This document shows positions 33,401 to 40,747 of a DNA stretch of 64,000 nt, one piece after another. This DNA comes from Palsa-744 sp963771085 (lineage in GTDB: Bacteria; Actinomycetota; Thermoleophilia; Solirubrobacterales; Solirubrobacteraceae), in the NCBI GenBank assembly GCA_963771085.1, contig CAVYSB010000004.1, forward strand, positions 1 through 64,000. The letters are read 5' to 3'. The first letter of the stretch is position 1; each line of letters opens with the position of its first letter. Under the pieces are notes generated by a model. That model saw nothing but the letters and a program-made list of their open reading frames with translations. It had not been told where the DNA came from and searched no databases. A program made the translations under genes and the position numbers.

Positions 33401-33538
33401 GTGGCAACGAGCAAACGAGTCGCGAAAAAAGCTTCCAGGGTCCTCAAAAGCCCGAAAGCGACGAAAGCTCAGAAGAGCGTCGCCGCCAGCGACCTCGCGC
33501 AAACCAAGAGCAAAACGAAAGCCAATAAAAGGAAATAG
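33401..33538 (+). CDS. Small lysine-rich protein
   Basis: 45 residues, GTG start with TAGGAGGA at 33386-33393. MATSKRVAKKASRVLKSPK, then ATKAQKSVAASDLAQTKSK, ending KANKRK. Such short Lys/Ala/Ser-rich proteins are widespread in bacteria and probably bind nucleic acid. Base composition is clearly less GC-rich than its neighbours because of the AAA/AAG codons. Confidence 0.65.
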   Translation: MATSKRVAKKASRVLKSPKATKAQKSVAASDLAQTKSKTKANKRK

Positions 33539-33667
33539 GGGCGCTCGGGGACTACCGCACCGCACGCCCCGGCGTGCGTCTCCGAGGCGGATGGGTCGGC
33601 CTGGCCGCGGTCGCGCCCGTAGAACTATCTCGCGCGCCCGGCCGGCGCACTCGTCGTTTCCGGGCCA

Positions 33668-34907
33668 CTACGCTGCGTGCGCGGTGCTCTCTGCCAGCAG
33701 ATGACGCGCGACCCGGGCCATCGCGTCCAACCCGGTTGCGGGCAGCCGCTCGCGTATTCCGGCGGCTTGAAGCACCTGGTTGGCCTGGAGGGTGAGCGTG
33801 CTCCCGGCCTTCGCGTCCTTCGTGAGCTGGTGCAGTCGCCAGCTGACGTGCGGCAGCGCCCCCTGTGAGCGCAGCTGACGCGAGCGCATGCGGACCGCGT
33901 GCTGTCTCGGGTGCGCCGCCGTGCTCGCAGGACCGTCCGGGCAGCAACGCTCGTCATCGCACATGACGCGCGCCTTCAGCGAGGAGTCCAGCAGCAGCTT
34001 GCCCACCTTGGCCGAGACGCTTCGTCCGAGCGTGTCGATGAAGATCCCCGGGGCGTTGCCGCCGCTCTTCTTCGGGCTTGGCGTCGGCCGGCGCGATGCG
34101 AGCGAGCGGGGGATGTTGCATGCCTCGCTCGTGGCGATGCCTGTCTCATAGCCGTCAACGCCTGCGGCCGTGAGCCCTGCGCCGTAGATCCCGTCTCGCC
34201 ACGCGTAGGTCGGGAGCTCGGAAACCTCCTTGACCCTCGCGGTCGCGGCGAACGTCGCGACCAGCTTGCCGTAACCGTCGCCAGGCGTGATCGGCGAGAA
34301 CCCGAGCGCAGCGGCTGCGACGCCAAGTTCCCTTGCTCGGCGGGCGAAACGGTCGATACCGTGGTTCCAAGTGGAAGGCGCAGCGAAGCCTCGGTGCGCG
34401 ACGGTCAGCACGGCCAACAGGGGCAGGTGCAGGCCGACGCGATCCATACGCCTTCGCGTGGCCTCGAGCAGCTCGAAGCGTGCGCTTGAACCACTCGTCC
34501 TCGGGGCTGCGCGCGTAAAGATAGGGCGCGATCAGCTGCGTCGCGCCCTGTTCGACCTGGAAGTCTATGACCGCGGCTATCAGGCTCTCGCGCCTGAGCG
34601 GATCGGTGAAGTCCTCAGAGACCTTGGCCACGAAGGACCCATACGGGAGGGCGGCCAGCTTGTCGGATTCGCGCAGGTCGGTCTGCCAGAAGTGCGTGAG
34701 CGGGTCGATCAGGTAGGGGATGCCCGCTGACTCGGCGGCGAGCCGCAGCTGTGGGCGCCGTTGCGCGATGTGGGCGTCGGCGATCAGGCGATCGATCGGC
34801 CTCCGCGGGTCTCCCGGCAGCAGCATCGCGGTGGAATCGGGCGCGAGAAGCTCGTCGATCACCTCGTGGTCGTTGATGCCTGGTCGGATCAGAAGCTCTG
34901 GTGCCAT
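33668..34907 (-). pseudogene. Unknown protein, possible TIM-barrel-like, frameshifted
   Basis: Frame 1 (34907 to about 34480): MAPELLIRPGINDHEVIDEL, PIDRLIADAHIAQRRPQLRL, GIPYLIDPLTHFWQTDLRE, GATQLIAPYLYARSPEDEWF. Frame 2 (about 34480-33668): MDRVGLHLPLLAVLTVAHRG, FARRARELGVAAAALGFSPI, GIYGAGLTAAGVDGYETGIA and a Cys cluster MCDDERCC. Alternating strand/helix blocks of about 30 residues suggest a TIM-barrel, and the Cys cluster a metal site. I do not recognise the family. It is divergent from the RES pair at 34980 over a 72-bp gap. Confidence 0.5.
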
Positions 34908-34940
34908 GGTGTTTTCCTGTCGTCCGGCATGCTATCATAC

Positions 34941-34960
34941 CTGTCATTAGCTCTGTCATT
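34941..34960 (+). promoter_or_regulatory. Paired direct repeat in divergent promoter
   Basis: CTGTCATT at 34941-34948 and 34953-34960, 12 bp apart centre to centre, about one helical turn. It lies 20 bp before the RES antitoxin start; a probable regulator site. Confidence 0.45.
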
Positions 34961-34979
34961 TGGACTGTAGGAGGTATTC

Positions 34980-35333
34980 ATGCCGGCAGGCTCCCTGATG
35001 GAGTCCGGCTACTACGCACGGATCGTCGAAGACTTGCGCGAGACGGCTCTGACCGCCGCGGAGGTCGCTACCATCGCCGGCGTCAAGGAGCGCCAGGTCC
35101 AGCACTGGGTGGCTGGCACGCATCGCCCGCTGGGCACCAAGCGCGACCGCCTGCTGGAGTTGGCCTACATCATCGATCGTCTGCGCGACGTGTATAGGCC
35201 GGAGGGAATCGACATCTGGATCCACGCCCGCAACCGAGATCTCTCAGGGCAGCGGCCGATCGACCTGCTCGCGCAGGGCGACTTTGCCACGGTGCTGGCT
35301 GCGGTTGAGCGGCTAGAGACGGGGGCGATGTAG
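34980..35333 (+). CDS. Xre/MbcA/ParS-type antitoxin
   Basis: 117 residues. HTH-like block TAAEVATIAGVKERQVQHWV, then a conserved helical region ELAYIIDRLRDVYRPEGIDI and the toxin-contact motif RPIDLLAQGDFATVLAAVE, standard for the Xre-MbcA-ParS family. TAGGAGG precedes the ATG at 5 nt. Intact. Confidence 0.85.
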   Translation: MPAGSLMESGYYARIVEDLRETALTAAEVATIAGVKERQVQHWVAGTHRPLGTKRDRLLELAYIIDRLRDVYRPEGIDIWIHARNRDLSGQRPIDLLAQGDFATVLAAVERLETGAM

Positions 35334-35334
35334 C

Positions 35335-35904
35335 GTGGACCGCAACCTCGCGGCCGCCGTCGCCGCAGGACCGATCATCGCGCTCGCCGGACGCTTCCAG
35401 CGTCACACCAGCCCGAAGGTACGGACGCTCGCGGGAAGCACGGCCGGCGGGCGCTGGAGCCTTCCGAACACCTATCCCGTGATCTACCTCGGGCGTCCGG
35501 TCGAGTCGGTGCTCGCCGAGGCATACCGTCTGCTCGTCGACGGCGTCGAGGGCATGACCGGCGCCCTCGTCGGTCCGCGGACGCTCTTCGAAGTCGACGT
35601 CCGCGTCTCGCAGATCCTCGATCTTCGCGATCCGCAGGCCCTCCGGCCGCTCGGTCTCGACCACGCCGCGCTGCTCAGCGGCCATGGCCCGTGCCAGCGG
35701 GTCGGGCAGGCTGCCCACCAGCTCGGGCTGCACGGCATCCTCGCGCCTGCCGCAACCGAGCTCGGCGAGACGCTCGCCCTGTTCGAGCGTCATCTGCCGG
35801 AGCACGAGCTTCCAGTGATCGTCGACGAAACGCGGTGGGACTCGTTGCCGGCTGATCCTCGTTCCGAGGCACAGCGGGTCCGTCAGCTCCAAGCGCTCAC
35901 CTGA
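35335..35904 (+). CDS. RES-domain toxin
   Basis: 189 residues, GTG start 1 bp after the antitoxin stop. RES residues: Arg in AGRFQRHTSP or GGRWSLP, Glu in SVLAEAYRLLV, and Ser in VRVSQILDLRDP, with YPVIYLGRPVE between them. Predicted NAD+-consuming toxin. Distinct in sequence from the RES toxin at 3064-3636, so the window carries two independent RES systems. Confidence 0.85.
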   Translation: MDRNLAAAVAAGPIIALAGRFQRHTSPKVRTLAGSTAGGRWSLPNTYPVIYLGRPVESVLAEAYRLLVDGVEGMTGALVGPRTLFEVDVRVSQILDLRDPQALRPLGLDHAALLSGHGPCQRVGQAAHQLGLHGILAPAATELGETLALFERHLPEHELPVIVDETRWDSLPADPRSEAQRVRQLQALT

Positions 35905-35913
35905 GCGCGCCAC

Positions 35914-35962
35914 GCAGTGCATCTCAAGGTTGGGCGGGTGGGGGAGGGCTGGCCATATTCGC
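35914..35962 (+). repeat. Dispersed ~48-bp repeat, copy C
   Basis: GCAGTGCATCTCAAGG, then TTGGGCGGGTGGGGGAGG and CTGGCCATATTCGC. It is closest to copy A and, like it, precedes a DUF488-A gene (ATG 36041). Confidence 0.7.
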
Positions 35963-36040
35963 CGCCACAGAACCACGCCCCGGTACGCGACGCCGCCCAT
36001 CACATCCTGTCGCAGGCGCCCCGTACCATGAAGCCTGCCA

Positions 36041-36625
36041 ATGACGACGCCTCCCGCCATCTGGACCGTGGGCCACTCAAACCACGACTTCGCCCGCTTC
36101 GCTCGCCTGCTCGCAACCGAGCGGATCGAGTTCCTGATCGATGTTCGCTCCTTCCCGCACTCGCGCTACGCGCCGCAGTTCAACCGTAAGGAGTTGGAGG
36201 CCGCCGTCGCGCACGAGGGCGTCCGCTACGTCTTTATGGGGGACGCGCTCGGTGGCCGTCCCACCCGCGACGACGACTACGACGCCGAGGGTCATGCGCT
36301 CTACGGCCCGATGTCCGAAGACGAGCCGTTCCGGGACGCCATCGACCGCCTAATCGCCGGTTCGCGCGACCACCGGCTCGCGCTGCTGTGCAGCGAGGCC
36401 GACCCTACGCATTGTCACCGGCGCCTCCTGGTCGGCAGGGTCCTCACCGACCGGGGCGTGCAGCTGCGCCACATCCTTTCGGACGGGACCGTTCGCGCCG
36501 AGGACACGGTTGCGCTCTCGGAGGACCGCGCGCAGTGCTCGCTGCTGGGAGAGGAGGCGCAGCCGTGGAGATCTACACGATCGGTTTCACACAGACGTCG
36601 GCTGAGCACTTCTTCAGCCGCCTAG
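36041..36625 (+). CDS. DUF488-family protein A, cassette 3
   Basis: 194 residues: WTVGHSNHDFARFARLL, EFLIDVRSFPHSRYAPQFN, YVFMGDALGGRPTRDDDYD, ALLCSEADPTHCHRRLLVG. The Cys cluster differs from cassettes 1 and 2 (LCSEADPTHC instead of MCSCGQPTDC), so the paralogues are diverging at the presumed active site. It overlaps gene B by 61 bp. Intact. Confidence 0.85.
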   Translation: MTTPPAIWTVGHSNHDFARFARLLATERIEFLIDVRSFPHSRYAPQFNRKELEAAVAHEGVRYVFMGDALGGRPTRDDDYDAEGHALYGPMSEDEPFRDAIDRLIAGSRDHRLALLCSEADPTHCHRRLLVGRVLTDRGVQLRHILSDGTVRAEDTVALSEDRAQCSLLGEEAQPWRSTRSVSHRRRLSTSSAA

Positions 36626-37002
36626 CCGCCGCGAACATCGAGCGCGTGCTCGATGTTCGTCTGAACAACACATCCCAGCTCGCCGGCTTCGCCAAGGCAA
36701 GGGATCTGCCGTACTTCCTGACCGAGCTGATAGGCGCCCGCTACGAGCACGCCCCCGTGCTCGCTCCCACACAGGAGCTCTTGGACGACTTCAAGAAGCG
36801 CAAGGGTGACTGGGCCATATACGAGAGCCAGTTTCTGCAGCTGATGCACGACCGCCGCATCGAGGAAGTACTCTCGCCCGCCGACTTTCGTACCCCGACG
36901 GCTCTGCTCTGCAGCGAGGCGACCCCCGAGCACTGCCACCGCCGCCTGGTCTGTGACTATCTCGCTGGCCGCTGGCCGGACGTCCGCGCGGTCCATCTGT
37001 GA
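36565..37002 (+). CDS. DUF488-family protein B, cassette 3
   Basis: 145 residues, GTG start. TIGFTQTSAEHFFSRLAAA, LDVRLNNTSQLAGFAKARD, LPYFLTELIGARYEH, LLCSEATPEHCHRRLVCDYL. Intact. The last about 75 bp and the following gene start are identical to cassette 2 (36926-37050 versus 31131-31255), which indicates recent duplication or gene conversion. Confidence 0.85.
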   Translation: MEIYTIGFTQTSAEHFFSRLAAANIERVLDVRLNNTSQLAGFAKARDLPYFLTELIGARYEHAPVLAPTQELLDDFKKRKGDWAIYESQFLQLMHDRRIEEVLSPADFRTPTALLCSEATPEHCHRRLVCDYLAGRWPDVRAVHL

Positions 37003-37006
37003 TCGG

Positions 37007-37594
37007 ATGGAGATCGTCGTCAACCACGTGACGCGGATGTCCCGCGCGCCTGAGATCTGTATCGCGGGCATAGACGCCGAGGCGTTCGAGCACGTTCGCC
37101 CCATGTCCGCCACCGCGCCGCTGACGAGGACTCTGCTGCGCGATCAGGGCGGACCGGTCGGTATGGGTTCGCTCGTCGACGTCGGTCCGGTGGTTCCCCG
37201 GCCGTCTCCACCCGAGGTCGAGGATCACGCCTTTGACATCGTGCGTATGCGCCACGTCGCAGATCTCGACGGCGACACATTTCTTCAGATGCTAGAGGCG
37301 GTCAGCGAGCCGGATCTGCTGAGCGCCTTCGGTCCGGTGCTCGAGCGCGTTGGTAGGACGTATGCCATTGAACCCGCCTGTGGGGACCGTTCCCTAGCGA
37401 CGGGCAGTCTCGACACGCAGCGCTCGCGCGAAGTGCTGGAGCTGCTGCGTGAGCTCTGCCGCGAGCGCCAGGTCGCGGTCGTCCTCGTCAGCCATGACCC
37501 GCTCGCCGCGGCCTATGCCGACCGCGTGTTCGCGCTGCGCGACGGTGTGCTCTGCGACTACAGGCCCGATCAGCCCGCGGCACCGGCCGCGTGA
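37007..37594 (+). pseudogene. Chimera: N-terminal dual-OB protein fused to C-terminal ABC ATPase stump
   Basis: Residues 1-129 follow the dual-OB protein (EIVVNHVTRMSRAPEICIAG ... YAIEPACGDRSLA). At about 37396 the sequence switches, in frame, to an ABC ATPase just after its Walker B/D-loop: TGSLDTQRSREVLELLRELC, VAVVLVSHDPLAAAYADRVF (H-loop His). The second OB half and the P-loop, Q-loop and signature of the ATPase are missing, so neither activity is expected. It overlaps the permease start by 4 bp, as the original ATPase would have. Confidence 0.75.
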
Positions 37595-40110
37595 GGCCTC
37601 GGAATCTCCTGCACCTCTACAGGATCCGCGTCCGCGCGCGCCTCGTTCAGGAGCTCTTCGCGCTGATCGGCATCGCCGCGGGAGTGGCGCTCTTGTTCGC
37701 CTCTCAGGTCGCGAGCCAGAGTCTCTCCAGCTCCGTGGCACAGCTCTCCCGCGGTATCGTCGGCAACGCGAGCCTGCAGCTGTTGGCGCGCGATCCGCAG
37801 GGGATGCCCGAAGCGCTGCTCGAACGCGTGCGTCACATCCGCGGTGTCGACGTCGCGGCGCCCCTCCTCGAAGCGAGCGCCAACGCGAGCGGCCCAGGGG
37901 GGACCGAGTCCGTGGAGCTCATCGGCGCCGACTCGAGCCTGAAAGCGCTCGGTGGCACGCTCGTGGCCCACACCGAACTGGAAGCGTTCGCCGGGATCGG
38001 CGCGGTGCTGCTGCCCTCGCCCCTAGCCGCCCACCTGGGCGTCACGAGGTTCGGTCGCGAAGTGACGCTCGAGATGTACGGGCGCTCCGAACACGCGCCG
38101 CTCTACGAGCAGCTTCACGCCAAGCAGATCGGCCCCCTGATCGCAAGTCCGATCGTCGTTGCGCCTCTCTTCTACGCCCAGGAACTGACGGGCCTGTCCG
38201 GGCGTCTCTCCCGGATCCTCGTTCGCGTCGCGCCGGGCAGCGAGGCCCGTGTGCGGGCAAGCCTGCTCGCGCTCGCGGCAGGGCGCCTGAACGTCGAGGA
38301 CACGAGCTAGGACGAACAGTTGTTCTCCAAGGCGGCCTCGGCGAGCAACCAGTCCACGGCGCTGTTCGCGGTGATCAGCGCCCTGGTCGGGTTCCTGTTC
38401 GCGTTCAACGCGATGCTCCTCACCGTGCCCCAGCGCCGCCGCCTGATCGCAGATCTGCGCCGCGACGGCTACACCCCACGGACCGTGATCGCCGTGCTCG
38501 TGCTCGACGCGGTCGTCCTGGGCCTCGCCGGATGTGTGCTTGGCCTGGCGCTCGGCGAGGAGCTCTCCATCCACCTGTTTCACTCCAACCCCGGCTACCT
38601 CGGCTCCGCGTTTGCGGTGGGCACCCAGCGCGTCGTCGGCTGGCAGAGCATCGCCATCGCGGCTGGGGGCGGCATGCTCGCGGCGCTCATAGCGGTGCTC
38701 AGCCCATTGCGCGACATCGTCTCCCGCAACCCGCTCGCGGCGCTCGCCCCCCGGGAGTTCGCGGTGGCTGCTCGCGCGAATCTCACAACGTCGCTGGGCG
38801 CAGCCCTCTGCCTGGCGGGGGCAACCGCGATCCTGCTGGCCGCGCCCGCGCAGGCGATCATCGGGATGATCCTGCTGATCGCCTCGATGCTGCTTGCGCT
38901 CCCGCTTGTACTCGAGCTCGCCCTGACGCTGCTGAGGCGCCTCGCACGGGCGCTGACGGGCGCGGTCGGGCACGTCGCGGCGATGGAGCTCGGCGCCGCG
39001 CGCTCCAGGGCGATCGGCGTCGCGGCGACGGGCGCGGTCGCGGTGTTCGGCGCCGTGGCGATCCAGGGCGCACACGCGGATCTGCTGAGGGGCCTGGAAA
39101 ACGCCGCGCACGACGAGAACGCCTACACCGACATCTGGGTCTCGCCGCCGCGCGCCTACAACCTGCTCCGCACGGCACCGTTCGCAGCGACGCAGCAGGG
39201 GAGGATCGAACGCCTGCCGGGTGTGCGTGCCGTGCGCCTCTACCGTGGCGGGCTGCTTGACTGGGGGACACGCCGCGTTTGGGTGATCGCGCCACCTACG
39301 GCGGCCACGCCCCTCCTTCCGGAGTCGCAGATCGTGCAGGGCGGCATTGCGCAGGCGAGCGCGCGGGTGCGCCGCGGCGGCTGGGCTGTCCTCTCCCAGG
39401 CCCTCGCGAACGAACATCACGTGAGCATCGGGGGGAGCGTGACGCTGCCGACCCCTGTCCCTGTCACGGTGCGGGTAGCGGCCCTATCCGGCAACATCGG
39501 ATGGGCGCCGGGCGCCGTGATCATGAGCGCCCCCGAGTTCGCCGGCGCCTGGGGGAGCCCCGAGGCGAGCGCGTACAACGTGCTGCTCGACCCGTGGGCA
39601 AGCCTCGCAGTGGTCTCAGAGGAGATTCGTCGCGCGCTCGGACCCTCCTCGGGCTTTGGCGTCCAGAGCGCGGCGGCGCACGCCGCCGAACAGAATGCGC
39701 TGAGCCGCCAGGGCCTGCAGCGCCCGACGCAGATCGCAACCTTGATCCTGGTGGTGGCCGTGCTTGCGATGGCCGCGGCGATCGGAAACATGGTGTGGCA
39801 GCGCCGCCCCCGTCTCGCAAAGCTCAAGCTTGAGGGCTTCCCGCGCCGCGAGCTGTGGCGCACGATTCTTCTCGAGAGCGCGCTCCTGCTAGCAGTCGGC
39901 TGCTTTACGGGAGCGCTGTTCGGTCTCTATGGCCAGCAGCTGCTGGACCGGGCCCTGGCCAGCGTCATCAACTTCCCCGTCGTCTACTCGCTGGCTGCGC
40001 CCGCTGCCATCTTGAGCCTCCTGGCTGTGATGGCGGGGGCTGGACTGCTCTTGGCCGTACCGGCCTACCTGGCCGCGGGGGTCTCACCCGCGGTGGCGTT
40101 GCAGGACTGA
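37591..40110 (+). pseudogene. FtsX/MacB-type ABC permease with in-frame TAG
   Basis: An 839-codon frame interrupted only by TAG 38308-38310. First part: ALIGIAAGVALLFASQVASQ (TM1) and the extracellular MacB-like domain to NVEDTS. After the stop the same frame continues DEQLFSKAASASNQSTALFA (TM2-4), a second periplasmic domain, and the last three TMs ending PAYLAAGVSPAVALQD. The stop replaces a residue in a conserved loop. With its ATPase truncated (37394), the exporter is inactive. The downstream half could restart at TTG 38320. Confidence 0.75.
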
Positions 40111-40253
40111 CCGCGGCGAGCCGACCTAAGCACGCCGCACCGATCACCAGTTGCCCTGTTTATCTGCGGCAGGACCCCCGCGACGGTCTCGCCTCCTAGC
40201 AGACGCGCACAGGCCCATTGTTATGCTCAAGGAACGATATTGCTAAGAGGTTG
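40111..40253 (+). other. Short intergenic stretch after the permease
   Basis: No gene or strong hairpin seen; precedes the promoter at 40254. Confidence 0.3.
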
Positions 40254-40282
40254 TTGACATCCTCATCCTGTTGCAGTAGATT
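40254..40282 (+). promoter_or_regulatory. Strong sigma-A-type promoter
   Basis: TTGACA 40254-40259, 17-bp spacer, TAGATT 40277-40282. An inverted repeat GTTGCA-GTAGAT-TGCAAC (40270-40287) covers the -10 box and would suit a repressor. The best promoter match in the window. Confidence 0.65.
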
Positions 40283-40288
40283 GCAACG

Positions 40289-40505
40289 CGGTTGTTTATT
40301 CGTGCAGGGGAGTCGGCCCTTCGATCATTGTTGTCGATCGCGGGAGGTTGGGGAGACGTGGCGTCTACACAGATAACGTTTGCGGTCCACGACGAGAGCT
40401 TGCTCAAGCGTCATCTCCTATGGCGCTCGAAGAGGTCCTGGTCCTCTGATCCCTCTCGGGACCTCGGTGGGCGCCACGGGCCCTGGACGGCCCGTGGCGC
40501 CCACC
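40289..40505 (+). ncRNA. Candidate small RNA or short leader transcript
   Basis: The stretch runs from just after the -10 box to a perfect terminator-like hairpin. An ORF from GTG 40361 is open (MASTQITFAVHDESLLKRHL...) but reads through the hairpin, and its codon pattern is unconvincing. The transcript would be about 215 nt. It may be an sRNA, an attenuator for the small membrane protein at 40546, or a short coding RNA. Confidence 0.35.
40466..40505 (+). terminator. Perfect 17-bp-stem hairpin
   Basis: Arms 40466-40482 and 40489-40505 pair without mismatch around a 6-nt loop (CTGGAC). No U-tract follows (GCCTTTCG), but T-poor terminators are common in high-GC actinobacteria. Confidence 0.6.
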
Positions 40506-40545
40506 CGCCTTTCGTTGCTCGGTCTGCTCGCACGCAGGTGCCGGC

Positions 40546-40692
40546 ATGACGGTCGTCTACGCCCTGGCCGCCTGGGCGCTCTTGAGCGTACTCTTTGCTG
40601 GCTGCTTCATTTACCCCGTGGCTGTGAGCGAGCTCATCGCGACACGCGCGCAGCAGAAGCGGGAGGCCACGAGGCTGGGCAGGACCGTCTGA
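40546..40692 (+). CDS. Small single-TM protein
   Basis: 48 residues: MTVVYALAAWALLSVLFAGC, FIYPVAVSELIATRAQQKRE, then ATRLGRTV. A membrane segment at about 4-24 is followed by a basic cytoplasmic tail, the positive-inside pattern. Candidate bitopic regulator or part of the conjugation region. No clear RBS. Confidence 0.45.
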   Translation: MTVVYALAAWALLSVLFAGCFIYPVAVSELIATRAQQKREATRLGRTV

Positions 40693-40747
40693 CCGGACGG
40701 CTGGCCTTCTCGCCGCAGGATCCGCGGGGAAAATCAGTGCCCACGAT

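Noticed and set aside
38023..39420. 465-residue minus-strand open frame
   Set aside because: Arg/Glu/Asp/His-rich shadow of the ABC permease; no domain pattern.
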